This document shows positions 40,945 through 49,960 of a stretch of 64,000 nucleotides of DNA, piece after piece. Below the pieces are notes generated by a model. It saw nothing but the letters and a program-made list of their open reading frames with translations, was not told where the DNA came from and did no database searches. Location of the stretch: positions 3,447,001-3,511,000 of the forward strand of contig NZ_AP025667.1 of NCBI RefSeq assembly GCF_022846655.1. The letters are read 5' to 3'. The translations under genes were made by a program, and so were the position numbers. Origin of the DNA: Streptomyces seoulensis. Lineage in GTDB: Bacteria > Actinomycetota > Actinomycetes > Streptomycetales > Streptomycetaceae. Each line of letters opens with the position of its first letter. The stretch's first letter is position 1.

Positions 40945-41254
40945 TTACCGGGACGTACGGGAAATCGACTCGGGAACGAAGCCTCAGGCAATAAAGAAAT
41001 ACGCATGCATTCCCGTCCGTCATTTCGGGGCGAGGTGCGGAAATAGGCATCCCGGCACGCTTCTGAGACCCCAGATGCGTCATTCGGCACGCATGTGCCA
41101 GGCCGCTTCCCGCTTCGGTGATCGCGCCGGTGAGCGGCTCACCCGATCGGCGCTCGGCGGGTGCGCGTACCCGCTTTCCCCGAGTCGACGCGACTATGCC
41201 CGAGAGATACCTTTTATTCCAGATTGCGGCCGGATCGAGCGAGAGAAGGACGTA
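40945..41254. other. 310-bp region upstream of cydA
   Basis: No gene supported. It contains a perfect 15-bp dyad GGTGAGC-G-GCTCACC at 41129-41143 and a small stem GGCAC-GCAT-GTGCC at 41086-41099. A relatively AT-rich patch (40985-41010) could host a promoter. The Rex operator known for Streptomyces cyd genes (TGTGAAC-type dyad) was looked for and not seen. AGAGAAGGA at 41243-41251 is the cydA ribosome site. Confidence 0.5.
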
Positions 41255-42790
41255 GTGGAACTAGCAATCGCTCAGGAGACCATCGCCCGGTGGCAGTTCG
41301 GTATGACGACCGTCTACCACTTCCTCTTCGTCCCGCTCAGCATCGGCCTGGGAGGCATCGTCGCCGGCCTGGAGACGGCCTGGGTGCGGACGGGTAAGGA
41401 GAAGTACTTCCACGCGACCAAGTTCTGGGGGAAGCTCCTGCTGATCAACCTCGCGCTGGGTGTGGTCACGGGCATCTTCCAGGAGTTCCAGTTCGGGATG
41501 AACTGGTCGAGCTACTCCCGCTTCGTCGGTGACGTCTTCGGCGCTCCGCTGGCGATGGAGGCCCTGATCGCCTTCTTCTTCGAGTCCGTGTTCATCGGGC
41601 TGTGGATCTTCGGCTGGAACAGGCTGCCGAAGAAGATCCACCTGGCGACGATCTGGATCGTGACCATCGGCAGCCTTCTCTCGGCGTACTTCATCCTGGC
41701 CGCCAACTCCTTCATGCAGCACCCCGTCGGCTACCGGATCGATCCCGTGAACGGCAAGGCCCGGCTGACCAACATCTGGCGGGTCCTGTTCCAGGACACG
41801 ACCCTGGTGCAGGTCTTCCACACCCTGACGGCGGCGTTCATCACGGGCGCCGCCTTCGTCATGGGCATCTCCGCCTACCACCTGTGGCGGGCCAAGCGCG
41901 GCAAGGACACCAACCGCAAGCGGATCGCGGCCATGCGCAGCTCGCTCAAGCTGGCCCTGGTCGTCTGCTCGATCGCCGGTATCCTCACCGCGCTCAGCGG
42001 CGACCGCCTGGCCAAGGTCATGTTCGAGCAGCAGCCGATGAAGATGGCGGCGGCGGAGGCCCTGTGGGACACGGAAGGCCCGGCCCCCTTCTCGATCTTC
42101 TCGGTCGGCAACGTCGGCGAGGGGCGCAACGACGTCGCCCTGGAGGTCCCCGGCGCGCTGTCCTTCCTGGCCAAGAGCAACTTCCACTCCCCCGTGCCCG
42201 GCATCAACGACCGGGCCGACGAACAGGTGCGGCAGTTCGGCGGCAGCCGTGAGGACTACATCCCCAACATCTTCATGACGTACTGGGGATTCCGTCTCAT
42301 GATCTTCTTCGGCATGACCAGCTTCACCATCGGCGTGATCGGCCTGTGGCTCACCCGGAAGAAGTTCTGGCTGAAATCCAGGTTCCGCACGGGCGAGGAC
42401 GAACCGCCGAACCTGATGATCACCGACAAGATCAAGATGAACGACTTCTTCACCAAGTGGAGCTGGCGGATCGTCGCGCTGACCCTGGGCTTCCCGCTGC
42501 TCGCCAACAGCTTCGGGTGGATCTTCACCGAGATGGGCCGTCAGCCCTGGGTGGTGTTCCACCTGATGAAGACCGCGACCGCCGTCTCGCCGAACGTCAG
42601 CGTCGGCACACAGGTCGGCTCGCTGGTCGCGCTCAGCGTCTGTTACGCGATCCTCGCGGTGGTCGAGGGCGGTCTGATGGTCAAGTACGCGAAACCGGGG
42701 CCCGACGTCGACGAACGGCCGCCCACCAAGGACCCCAGCCTGCGGATGTCCCCGGACGACCAGGACAAGCCCCTCTCGATCGCCTACTGA
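41255..42790 (+). CDS. cydA: Cytochrome bd oxidase subunit I
   Basis: 511 aa from GTG 41255. The in-frame extension upstream is rejected because the family starts MELAIAQETIARWQFGMTT as here. FGMTTVYHFLFVPLSIGLGG carries the first heme histidine. GVVTGIFQEFQFGMNWSSYS, LMIFFGMTSF and RQPWVVF(H)LMKT are conserved further on. The quinol-binding loop is of the short type (about 30 residues shorter than the E. coli form). It is the quinol oxidase subunit used at low oxygen. cydB follows after 12 bp; the fused cydCD that usually follows in Streptomyces is not there. Confidence 0.97.
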   Translation: MELAIAQETIARWQFGMTTVYHFLFVPLSIGLGGIVAGLETAWVRTGKEKYFHATKFWGKLLLINLALGVVTGIFQEFQFGMNWSSYSRFVGDVFGAPLAMEALIAFFFESVFIGLWIFGWNRLPKKIHLATIWIVTIGSLLSAYFILAANSFMQHPVGYRIDPVNGKARLTNIWRVLFQDTTLVQVFHTLTAAFITGAAFVMGISAYHLWRAKRGKDTNRKRIAAMRSSLKLALVVCSIAGILTALSGDRLAKVMFEQQPMKMAAAEALWDTEGPAPFSIFSVGNVGEGRNDVALEVPGALSFLAKSNFHSPVPGINDRADEQVRQFGGSREDYIPNIFMTYWGFRLMIFFGMTSFTIGVIGLWLTRKKFWLKSRFRTGEDEPPNLMITDKIKMNDFFTKWSWRIVALTLGFPLLANSFGWIFTEMGRQPWVVFHLMKTATAVSPNVSVGTQVGSLVALSVCYAILAVVEGGLMVKYAKPGPDVDERPPTKDPSLRMSPDDQDKPLSIAY

Positions 42791-42802
42791 GGACGGATCG
42801 CC

Positions 42803-43804
42803 ATGCATCTCTACGATCTCTGGTTCATCCTGATCGCCCTCCTGTGGGTCGGCTACTTCTTCCTCGAGGGGTTCGACTTCGGGGTCGGTGTCCTCACCCA
42901 GACGATGGCCCGCAACGGAACCGAGCGGCGCGTCCTCATCAACACGATCGCACCCGTGTGGGACGGCAACGAGGTCTGGGTGATCGCGGCCGCGGGCGCC
43001 ACCTTCGCGGCCTTCCCGGACTGGTACGCCACCCTGTTCAGCGGTTTCTACATCCCGCTGCTGATCATCGTCCTGTGCCTGATCGCGCGCGGGGTGTCCT
43101 TCGAGTACCGCGCCAAGCGCGACAGCATGCGGTGGCAGCTCAGCTGGGAGCAAGTCACCTTCTGGACCTCGGTGATCATCCCGTTCCTGTGGGGCGTGAT
43201 CTTCGCCAACATGGTCCAGGGCGTCGCCATCAACCGCCAGAAGTCCTACGTGGGCACGCCCGGTGACCTGTTCAACGGGTACGCGATCCTCGGCGGCTTC
43301 GCCACGCTGGTGCTGTTCACCTGCCACGGCGCGATCTTCGCGGCGCTGAAGACGGACGGTGAGATCCGCGCGCGGGCCCGGAAGCTGGTGCCCGTGCTGG
43401 GCCTGGCCTCGCTCCTGCTGCTGCTGGCGTTCCTGCTGTGGACGCAGGCGAACTCGGGCAACGGACAGAGCCTCGGCGTCATGATCGTGGCGTTCGCGGG
43501 GCTGCTCGTGGCCCTGTTCTTCAACCAGATCGGCCGGGAGGGCTGGGCGTTCGTCTTCTCCGCCCTGACGGTGGTCTCGTCGTTCGCCATGCTGTTCCTG
43601 ACGCTGTTCCCCGAGGTCATGCCGTCCACGCTGAACCCCGCCTGGTCGCTGACGGTCGCCAATGCCTCGTCCGCGTCCTACACCCTGACGGTGATGACGA
43701 TCGTCGCGGCGATCTTCGCCCCGCTGATCATCGTCTACCAGGCCTGGACCTACTGGGTCTTCAGCAAGCGCATCGCGGTCCACCACATCCCGGCCGGCCA
43801 CTGA
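42803..43804 (+). CDS. cydB: Cytochrome bd oxidase subunit II
   Basis: 333 aa, eight or nine membrane helices. WVGYFFLEGFDFGVGVLTQT is the diagnostic N-terminal segment. IAPVWDGNEVWVIAAAGATF and LCLIARGVSFEYRAKR are conserved blocks at about 50 and 95. It forms the heterodimer with CydA in the membrane. Only 12 bp separates the two genes, and a strong terminator ends the operon. Confidence 0.97.
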   Translation: MHLYDLWFILIALLWVGYFFLEGFDFGVGVLTQTMARNGTERRVLINTIAPVWDGNEVWVIAAAGATFAAFPDWYATLFSGFYIPLLIIVLCLIARGVSFEYRAKRDSMRWQLSWEQVTFWTSVIIPFLWGVIFANMVQGVAINRQKSYVGTPGDLFNGYAILGGFATLVLFTCHGAIFAALKTDGEIRARARKLVPVLGLASLLLLLAFLLWTQANSGNGQSLGVMIVAFAGLLVALFFNQIGREGWAFVFSALTVVSSFAMLFLTLFPEVMPSTLNPAWSLTVANASSASYTLTVMTIVAAIFAPLIIVYQAWTYWVFSKRIAVHHIPAGH

Positions 43805-43824
43805 GCACGGCGCACACCGCACAG

Positions 43825-43862
43825 AGAGCGGGCCCCCTCCGTCCGTGGAGGGGGCCCGCTCT
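43825..43862. terminator. 16-bp perfect-stem terminator after cydB
   Basis: AGAGCGGGCCCCCTCC (43825-43840) pairs with GGAGGGGGCCCGCTCT (43847-43862), loop GTCCGT. Shared by cydB and the convergent oxidoreductase gene. Confidence 0.9.
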
Positions 43863-43884
43863 TCGTGCGCCGTGACCTCGGCGG

Positions 43885-46254
43885 TCAGGTCGCCGCGGTG
43901 ATGTGCACCTTGACGTGCTTCATGAGCGGCTGGTCGCTCTGGGTGCTGTAGTCGCACAGCGCGATCAGCACGTTCATCTCGGGCATGTAGCCGGCCGCGC
44001 AGCCGCGCGGCATGTCGTACGGGATGGCGAGGTAGCCGTCGAGGTAGCGGTGGCTGCCGTCCTTCGCCGTGGCGTCGATGTTCACCGGGTCGAACTCCGA
44101 GATCCCGCGCTCGCGCATGTCGTCCTCGTTCATGAAGACGAGCTCACGCAGGTTCTTGATGCCGCGGTAGCGGTCGTTGTCGGAGTAGATCGTGGTGTTC
44201 CACTGGTCGTGCGAGCGCATGGTGCCGAGCGCGAGCATGCCCGGCGCGGGCACCACGTCCGGCAGCTTGGGGCTGGAGAACTCCGCCTTGCCGGACTCCG
44301 TGAGGAAGATCAGCTCGCGGGCGGGCTGCTTGATCCGGAAGCCGAGCGGCAGCCGGACCCGGCGGTTGAAGTCCTCGAAGCCGTCCAGCACCTCGGACAT
44401 GGTGTCGCGGATGCGGTCGTAGTCCTCGATGTACCACTCCCACGGCGTGGGGCTGGAGGGCAGCGCCGCGCGCGCCATGCCGGAGATGATCGCGGGCTCG
44501 GACAGCAGGTGCTTGGAGGCGGGCCGCTTCATGCCGACCGACAGGTGCACCATGCTCATCGAGTCCTCGACCGACATGCTCTGCACGCCGTTGCGCTGGT
44601 GGTCCTTGTCCGTGCGGGCGAGGCAGGGCAGGATCAGCGCCTCCTTGCCGTGGACCACGTGGCTGCGGTTCAGCTTGGTGCTGACCTGGACCGTGAGCTC
44701 GCAGTTGCGCAGCGCCTCGTAGCTGAACGGCGAGTCGGGCACGGCGAGGGCGAAGTTGCCGCCCATGCCGATGAACACCTTCACGTCACCCCGGTTCATC
44801 GCCTGGAGGGTGCCGATGGTGTCGAGGCCGTGTTCGCGCGGCGGGTTGATCTTGCAGACCTCGGCCAGCCGGTCCAGGAACTCCGGCTCCGGGCGGTGGT
44901 CGATGCCGCAGGTGCGGTTGCCCTGCACGTTGCTGTGCCCGCGCACCGGCGAGGGACCCGCGCCCTCACGGCCCAGGTTGCCGCGCAGGAGCAGCAGGTT
45001 GACGATCTCGCGGACGGTGTCCACGCCGTGCTCGTGCTGGGTGACGCCCAGGCACCAGCTGATGATGGAGCGGTCGGCGTCGCCGTAGATGCGCGCCGCC
45101 TTGAGGATGTCGGCGCGGCTGAGCCCGGACTGGCGCTCCAGCTCCTCCCACGGTGTGGCCTCGCACAGCGCCCGGTACTCCTCGAAGCCGACGGTGTGCC
45201 GGTTGATGAACTGGGTGTCGATGGCCTTGGGGTCGGTCTTCGCCTGTTCCAGCACGGCCTTGGCCATGCCCCGCAGCAGCGCCATGTCGCCGCCGACGCG
45301 CACCTGGAGGTCCAGGGTGCTGGTCCGCGTGGCGTGGAAGGTGGCCATGTCGATGAAGTCGTGCGGGATGATCGCCTTCGTGGCGCCCGCCTCGATGAAC
45401 GGGTTGATGTGCACGACCTGCGCGCCGCGGTCGAACGCCTCGGTCAACGACGTGAGCATGCGGGGCGCGTTGGAGGCGACGTTGACGCCGAGGATGAACA
45501 GCGCGTCCGTGGCCTCCCAGTCCTTCAGGTCGACCGTGCCCTTGCCGGTGCCGAGGGACGCCGTCAGGGCGCGTCCGCTGGCCTCGTGGCACATGTTGGA
45601 GCAGTCGGGCAGGTTGTTGGTGCCCAGCTCACGCGCCATCAACTGGTACAGGAATGTCGCCTCGTTGCCGAGCCGGCCCGAGGTGTAGTACGACGCCTGG
45701 TTGGGGTTCTCCAGGTTGCGCAGGTGACGCCCGACCAGCTCGAACGCCTCGTGCCAGGAGATCGGCACGTAGTGGTCGGTGGCCGCGTCGTAGACCATGG
45801 GCTCGGTGAGCCGGCCCTGGTCCTCCAGCTTGAAGTCGCTCCACTCGTGCATTTCGCTCACCGTGTGGCGGGCGAACATCTCGCGGTTGGCCCTCTTGTG
45901 GGTCAGTTCCCACGTGACGTGCTTGATTCCGTTCTCACAGATGTCGAGCTTCAGGCCCTTGGTGTCATCCGGCCACGCACATCCGGGACAGTCGAAACCA
46001 CCGTTCTCGTGGTTCATCTTCATGATGGCCCGGGGGCCCTCGATCAGCGTTCCCTCGTCCAGCAGGAATTTGGTCACGCTCTTGGCTGCGCCCCATCCCG
46101 CGGCGGGGTGGTGGTAAGGGTGGAAGTACGGCTCCCCCTTGGGGATCGGGCCCACGCGGGGCTCGAGATCCGACTCCGCCTCCATCATCCGTGACTGCTC
46201 TTCGTCCAAGGTGCTCAAGACTCTCACCCTTCCGCCGTCGAGGCGTGCGTCCAT
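43885..46254 (-). CDS. FdhF/YdeP-family molybdopterin oxidoreductase, copy 1
   Basis: 789 aa if started at ATG 46254; the start is uncertain because no ribosome site precedes it and a dyad covers it. FDCPGCAWPDDTKGLKLDIC (about 75) is the family's Fe-S-type cysteine motif. Molybdopterin contacts include SGRLGNEATFLYQLMARELG, CSNMCHEASGRALTASLG and VRGHSNVQGNRTCGIDHRP. The C-terminal molydopterin-dinucleotide domain has TMRSHDQWNTTIYSDNDRYR. No selenocysteine codon is present. E. coli YdeP of this family contributes to acid resistance; the substrate is not established. A close paralogue lies about 10 kb downstream. Here it faces cydAB. Confidence 0.9.
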   Translation of the reverse strand: MDARLDGGRVRVLSTLDEEQSRMMEAESDLEPRVGPIPKGEPYFHPYHHPAAGWGAAKSVTKFLLDEGTLIEGPRAIMKMNHENGGFDCPGCAWPDDTKGLKLDICENGIKHVTWELTHKRANREMFARHTVSEMHEWSDFKLEDQGRLTEPMVYDAATDHYVPISWHEAFELVGRHLRNLENPNQASYYTSGRLGNEATFLYQLMARELGTNNLPDCSNMCHEASGRALTASLGTGKGTVDLKDWEATDALFILGVNVASNAPRMLTSLTEAFDRGAQVVHINPFIEAGATKAIIPHDFIDMATFHATRTSTLDLQVRVGGDMALLRGMAKAVLEQAKTDPKAIDTQFINRHTVGFEEYRALCEATPWEELERQSGLSRADILKAARIYGDADRSIISWCLGVTQHEHGVDTVREIVNLLLLRGNLGREGAGPSPVRGHSNVQGNRTCGIDHRPEPEFLDRLAEVCKINPPREHGLDTIGTLQAMNRGDVKVFIGMGGNFALAVPDSPFSYEALRNCELTVQVSTKLNRSHVVHGKEALILPCLARTDKDHQRNGVQSMSVEDSMSMVHLSVGMKRPASKHLLSEPAIISGMARAALPSSPTPWEWYIEDYDRIRDTMSEVLDGFEDFNRRVRLPLGFRIKQPARELIFLTESGKAEFSSPKLPDVVPAPGMLALGTMRSHDQWNTTIYSDNDRYRGIKNLRELVFMNEDDMRERGISEFDPVNIDATAKDGSHRYLDGYLAIPYDMPRGCAAGYMPEMNVLIALCDYSTQSDQPLMKHVKVHITAAT

Positions 46255-46267
46255 ACGTATATATGGA
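46250..46267. promoter_or_regulatory. AT-rich dyad over the start of oxidoreductase copy 1
   Basis: TCCATA-N6-TATGGA (46250-46267) overlaps the assigned start codon. The sequence around it (ATATATACGTATGG on the coding strand) is unusually AT-rich for this genome. It could be an operator, or a sign that the true start is further inside (e.g. the TTG 12 codons in). Confidence 0.4.
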
Positions 46268-46424
46268 GCTTTAGGCCAGAGTATGTCGGCGTATCAGCAC
46301 CCGCCACGCGACGCGCACCCCTTGAAAACAAAGGCCGAGCGGCTATTTGGGACCAGGCTCGGAAACGCTTTCGTCAGCACCTGACAAACGGCACCCGGCA
46401 TAAAGCTTTCCGATTACCGGAAAA

Positions 46425-46463
46425 CGGCACGGAACCCGGCTTTCGAGACCGGGTTCCGTGCCG
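46425..46463 (-). terminator. Intrinsic terminator of the doxX gene
   Basis: CGGCACGGAACCCGG (46425-46439) and CCGGGTTCCGTGCCG (46449-46463) make a 15-bp stem with a 9-nt loop. On the minus strand it is followed by TTTT, a rare true T tract for this genome. Confidence 0.9.
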
Positions 46464-46486
46464 CACGATCCAGGCGATCACGTACT

Positions 46487-47026
46487 TCACGATGGCATGT
46501 GCGGCTCTTTGTGCTCCTGCTGCTGGGCAGCGAGCGCCGTCTCGCGGCGGGCCACGACGACCGAGGTGGCGGCGGCGCTCAGCGCGAAGGAGAGCAGGAC
46601 CAGCCGGGGCCGGTCGAGGCGGTAGCCGAGGAGGCGGTCGAGGGAGTAGCGGCCCGGTCCGGTCACCCCGATGGTCGCGGAGACGAAGCCCAGGTAGGCC
46701 GGATACTCGTAGCCGCCCGCGGTGGCGAAGAACCCGGCCGGGCGGTGCACGGAGACGGCGCCGGACATCCCGCCGGCCACCGCGGCACCGGCGGCGGGCG
46801 TGGCGAGACCGAGGGCGAGCAGGACTCCGCCGCCCAGCTCGGCGGCGCCGGACGCGATGGCGCTCGGTGTGCCGGGGCGGAAGCCCAGGGACTCCATGAC
46901 CTTCGCCGTGCCGGCGATGCCCCCGCCGCCGAACCAGCCGAGGAGCTTCTGCGCGCCGTGTACGGCCAGTACGCCGCCGGTGCCCAGGCGCACGGCCAGC
47001 AGTCCGAGATCCTTGCGTCGGCCCAT
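46487..47026 (-). CDS. DoxX family membrane protein
   Basis: 179 aa with four helices. GLLAVRLGTGGVLAVHGAQK and LLGWFGGGGIAGTAKVMESLG are the DoxX signature region. SGAAELGGGVLLALGLATP follows, and GGYEYPAYLGFVSATIGVTG lies in the third quarter. DoxX proteins are associated with quinone or thiol redox and detoxification; the exact role here is unknown. It is a monocistronic gene with its own terminator between two redox-related units. Confidence 0.85.
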   Translation of the reverse strand: MGRRKDLGLLAVRLGTGGVLAVHGAQKLLGWFGGGGIAGTAKVMESLGFRPGTPSAIASGAAELGGGVLLALGLATPAAGAAVAGGMSGAVSVHRPAGFFATAGGYEYPAYLGFVSATIGVTGPGRYSLDRLLGYRLDRPRLVLLSFALSAAATSVVVARRETALAAQQQEHKEPHMPS

Positions 47027-47324
47027 GGGAGGGTCCTTCCCGTCTGCGGAAACGGTCCGTTCCGGCCGGGGCCCACGGCGGGCCGCCGTCGGCAACACGC
47101 TAGCGACCGAGGGGGCGGCGCGCCCGCCGAGGGACGGGGAGCCGGGCGCGCGGCCCGGCGGGACGGGGTGCGGGCGGCGGGTGTCGCGGCGGGATGTTCC
47201 GGTGTGCGGGATCTATCGTCGGCTTGCGTCCGCAGGCGGTGCGGTCCGGCGGCCGAACGTGCGGTGCGGGCCACTCGCCGCCGCCCGTTCGGCGGTTGCC
47301 GCCGACTGCACCTCTTGGAGTGGT

Positions 47325-48614
47325 ATGGCTTCCGGGATGCCCCCGCACGCGTCCGGACCGACGGTGAGCGCGGTGCGGTTGCTGGGGCGGTGGAAGCTGT
47401 GGCTCATGCCCGCCGTGCTCAGCGGGCTGGTCGCGCTGGTGCTGTCGCTGCTGTACATGGGCGGCATCCTCACCCCCGAGGGCAGCCTGCACCGGATGCC
47501 GGTGGCGCTGGTGAACATGGACGACGGCAGACCGCTGCCGGGCCAGAAGGCCGACGTCGGCACGCAGGCGGCCCGTTCCGTCCTCTCCTCCGGCTCCTCG
47601 GACGACCGGGTGCGCTGGCGCCCGATGTCGCGGGCGAAGGCGCGGGACGCACTGACCTCGGGCAAGGTGTACGGCGCCCTGGTGATCCCGGCGGACTTCA
47701 CCGCGACGGTGGCCGCGCTGCCCACCGCGGACGCGAAGGCCCGGCCGACGCTGACCGTGCTCACCAACCCCGGCGTGGGCAGCCTGGCCTCCTCGCTGGC
47801 GGGGCGGATCACGCAGAACGCGGCGCAGCGGGTGTCGGTCGCGGTCGGCGAGCAGTTGTCGGCGTCCCCGCAGGTGAAGCGGGCGAGCGCGGCGACCAGG
47901 GTGCTGATCGCCGACCCGGTGGAGGTGCGCACCGAGGTCGGCCATCCGATCGGCGCCCACAGCGGTCTGGGGCTGAGCGCCTTCTACTACGCGCTGCTGC
48001 TGGTGCTGGCCGGGTTCATCGGCGGCAACGTCATCCACAACGGTGTCGACAGTTCGCTCGGCTACGCGGACACCGAGATCGGTCCCTGGCACTCGCGCCG
48101 TCCGACGGTCGACATCAGCCGGACCCAGACGCTGGTGCTGAAGATGGTGATGACGGCGGGACTCGCGCTGCTCACCACCTCGCTGATCATGCTGGCGACG
48201 ATCGTCGCGCTCGGCATGGACGCCCCGCATCCGGGTCTGCTGTGGGTGTTCTCGTACTGCGCGACGCTGACGGTCGGGCTCGGGGTGCAGGCGATCAACG
48301 CGGCCTTCGGCAGCCTGGGTCAGCTCGTGTCGATGTTCGTCTTCATCGCGTTCGCGCTGCCGTCCTCGGGCGCCACCGTGCCGCTGGAGGCGGTGCCGGG
48401 CTTCTACCGGTTCCTCGGCGCCTTCGAGCCGATGCGCCAACTGGCGGCCGGGGTGCGATCGATCCTGTACTTCGACGCCCGTGCCGACGCCGGGCTCGGC
48501 CGGGGCTGGCTGATGATCGCGGTGGGCTTCGTGGTGGCCCTGGCGTTCGGCTTCGCGGCGACCCGTTACTACGACCGCCGGGGCCTGCACCGGATGGTGC
48601 CCCAGCCGGCATGA
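47325..48614 (+). CDS. DUF3533 / ABC-2-like membrane protein (YhgE/Pip type)
   Basis: 429 aa; ATG after TTGGAGTGGT. One N-terminal helix (LMPAVLSGLVALVLSLLYM) is followed by an extracytoplasmic domain of about 180 residues (RMPVALVNMDDGRPLPGQ, VYGALVIPADFTATVAAL). Five or six helices then finish the protein (LMSFIA-type AFIALPSS block: FVFIAFALPSSGATVPLEAV). This is the layout of YhgE/Pip and DUF3533 proteins, relatives of ABC-2 permeases without a partner ATPase here. Export of a hydrophobic compound is a guess. It converges with the CDF gene, 7 bp apart. Confidence 0.78.
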   Translation: MASGMPPHASGPTVSAVRLLGRWKLWLMPAVLSGLVALVLSLLYMGGILTPEGSLHRMPVALVNMDDGRPLPGQKADVGTQAARSVLSSGSSDDRVRWRPMSRAKARDALTSGKVYGALVIPADFTATVAALPTADAKARPTLTVLTNPGVGSLASSLAGRITQNAAQRVSVAVGEQLSASPQVKRASAATRVLIADPVEVRTEVGHPIGAHSGLGLSAFYYALLLVLAGFIGGNVIHNGVDSSLGYADTEIGPWHSRRPTVDISRTQTLVLKMVMTAGLALLTTSLIMLATIVALGMDAPHPGLLWVFSYCATLTVGLGVQAINAAFGSLGQLVSMFVFIAFALPSSGATVPLEAVPGFYRFLGAFEPMRQLAAGVRSILYFDARADAGLGRGWLMIAVGFVVALAFGFAATRYYDRRGLHRMVPQPA

Positions 48615-48621
48615 GCGCCCG

Positions 48622-49650
48622 TCACTCCGCGACGGGGGGCGGGGCCGGGCGCGGCGGGGTCGGGTCCAGGTAGACGCGCTTGACCGCCGGGATCAGGGTG
48701 CGCAGCCGGGTCTCCGCCTCCTCGCAGGCCCACTCGATCTGGGCGGAGGTGGAGACGTCCCGGAAGTCGACCTTGGCGGCGATCAGGATCTCCCCCGGCC
48801 CCTGCACCACCGTGGTCAGCTCCATCACGTCCTGGACGGCCGCCACGGAGAGCAGTTCCCTGCGTACTGCCTCCCGCATGGGCTTGGGCAGCGCGCGGCC
48901 GACGAGGAGCTCGGTGTTGGCGCGGCCGAGGACGTAGGCCACGACGACCAGCAGCACACCGATGAGGATGGACGCGATGCCGTCGAAGACCCCGGAGCCG
49001 GTGAGCTGGCCGCCGAGCAGGCCCAGGGCGGCGAGCACCAGACCGACGAGCGCGGCGGAGTCCTCCATGACGACGGCCTTCACGGCGGTGTCGGGGGTGT
49101 GCTGGAGGTAGCGCAGGATCGGTACGCGGAAGTGCTGGGCGCGTCCGGTGGCCTGCCGCCAGCCGGTGCGCAGCGACAGTCCCTCCAGGACGAAGGCGAC
49201 GGCGAGGACGATGTAGGAGATCGTCGGGTTGCCGGGCTTCTCGTCGTGGGTGAGCGCGTGGATGCCGTCGTACACGGCGAAGACGCCACCGCCGACGAAG
49301 GTGGCGACGGAGGCCAGCAGCGCCCAGATGTACCGCTCGGGTCCGTAGCCGAGGGGGTGGTCCTCGTCGGCGGGTTTCTTGCTGCGCTTGAGGGCGACGA
49401 AGAGCAGGGCCTCGGTCATGGTGTCGGCGACGGAGTGCCCGGCCTCGGCGAGCATGGCGCTGGAGCCGCTGAGCACACCGGCGACGGCCTTGGCGAGCGC
49501 CACGCCGAAGTTGGCGGCGGCCGCCACGAGGACGGTGAACGTCGATCCGCCCGCGCCGGGCCCGCCCGCGGAGCCCACACGGGCGTCCAGGTAGGGCCCC
49601 TTGCCCGCGTTCGGCCCTCGTTCCATTCCGGGTTCACCCTGTTCGCTCAT
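48622..49650 (-). CDS. Cation diffusion facilitator family transporter
   Basis: 342 aa with six membrane helices. SSAMLAEAGHSVADTMTEAL (about 65) carries the metal-site HxxxD in the second helix, and AVVMEDSAALVGLVLAALGL (about 195) the matching ExxxD-type site in the fifth. DEDHPLGYGPERYIWALLAS is the conserved cytosolic loop. The C-terminal domain (VPGEILIAAKVDFRDV) is the regulatory metal-binding fold. It should export Zn2+ or another divalent metal in exchange for protons. No metal regulator is adjacent. Confidence 0.92.
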   Translation of the reverse strand: MSEQGEPGMERGPNAGKGPYLDARVGSAGGPGAGGSTFTVLVAAAANFGVALAKAVAGVLSGSSAMLAEAGHSVADTMTEALLFVALKRSKKPADEDHPLGYGPERYIWALLASVATFVGGGVFAVYDGIHALTHDEKPGNPTISYIVLAVAFVLEGLSLRTGWRQATGRAQHFRVPILRYLQHTPDTAVKAVVMEDSAALVGLVLAALGLLGGQLTGSGVFDGIASILIGVLLVVVAYVLGRANTELLVGRALPKPMREAVRRELLSVAAVQDVMELTTVVQGPGEILIAAKVDFRDVSTSAQIEWACEEAETRLRTLIPAVKRVYLDPTPPRPAPPPVAE

Positions 49651-49910
49651 AGCCGGACAGTAACCCTCCTCCGTGGCGGAGATCACGGCGTGCCGCGTTC
49701 CCAGAATCGGCCGTGCGCGGCGCGGCGGCCAGCGCTGCCGGTCCGTACGGGGGATCCGGCGCCGCGCGGGTACCGGCGCCGTTTCCGCGGGGGCAGCGCG
49801 CGGTACACCTCGCCCGCGCCGTGCCGACCGCCGCCCGTGACGCCCGGCCGGGGACGACTCCGGCCGCAGGTCCGGGGACCGCAGCCGGATCTGCGGGGGC
49901 CGGAAAAGGG
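49651..49910. other. Intergenic stretch, no gene seen
   Basis: Together with the following terminator this leaves about 310 bp between the CDF start and the bL37 stop. Only GC-rich, repeat-like sequence is present. The CDF promoter should lie near 49651-49700. Confidence 0.4.
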
Positions 49911-49948
49911 CCGGGCCCGGTCGCCTCGGGTGAGGTGACCGGGCCCGG
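49911..49948 (-). terminator. 17-bp stem terminator of the bL37 gene
   Basis: CCGGGCCCGGTC (49911-49922) pairs with GACCGGGCCCGG (49937-49948). The stem continues inside as G-U plus CCTC/GAGG (49924-49927 with 49932-49935) around a GGGT loop. It lies 13 bp beyond the bL37 stop. Confidence 0.85.
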
Positions 49949-49960
49949 TGCGGCCGTCCT

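Noticed and set aside
40945..41254. Rex operator upstream of cydA
   Set aside because: No TGTGAAC-N2-GTTCACA-like dyad was found; the nearest palindrome (GGTGAGC-G-GCTCACC) does not fit the consensus.
41075..41254. 60-codon N-terminal extension of CydA in the same frame
   Set aside because: The conserved family start is at 41255 with AGAGAAGGA in front. The extension has no CydA similarity.
46499..48673. 724-codon plus-strand ORF over doxX and the DUF3533 gene
   Set aside because: It crosses genes on both strands, and its translation is Arg/Gly/Ala low-complexity. The DoxX and DUF3533 frames carry clear family motifs instead.
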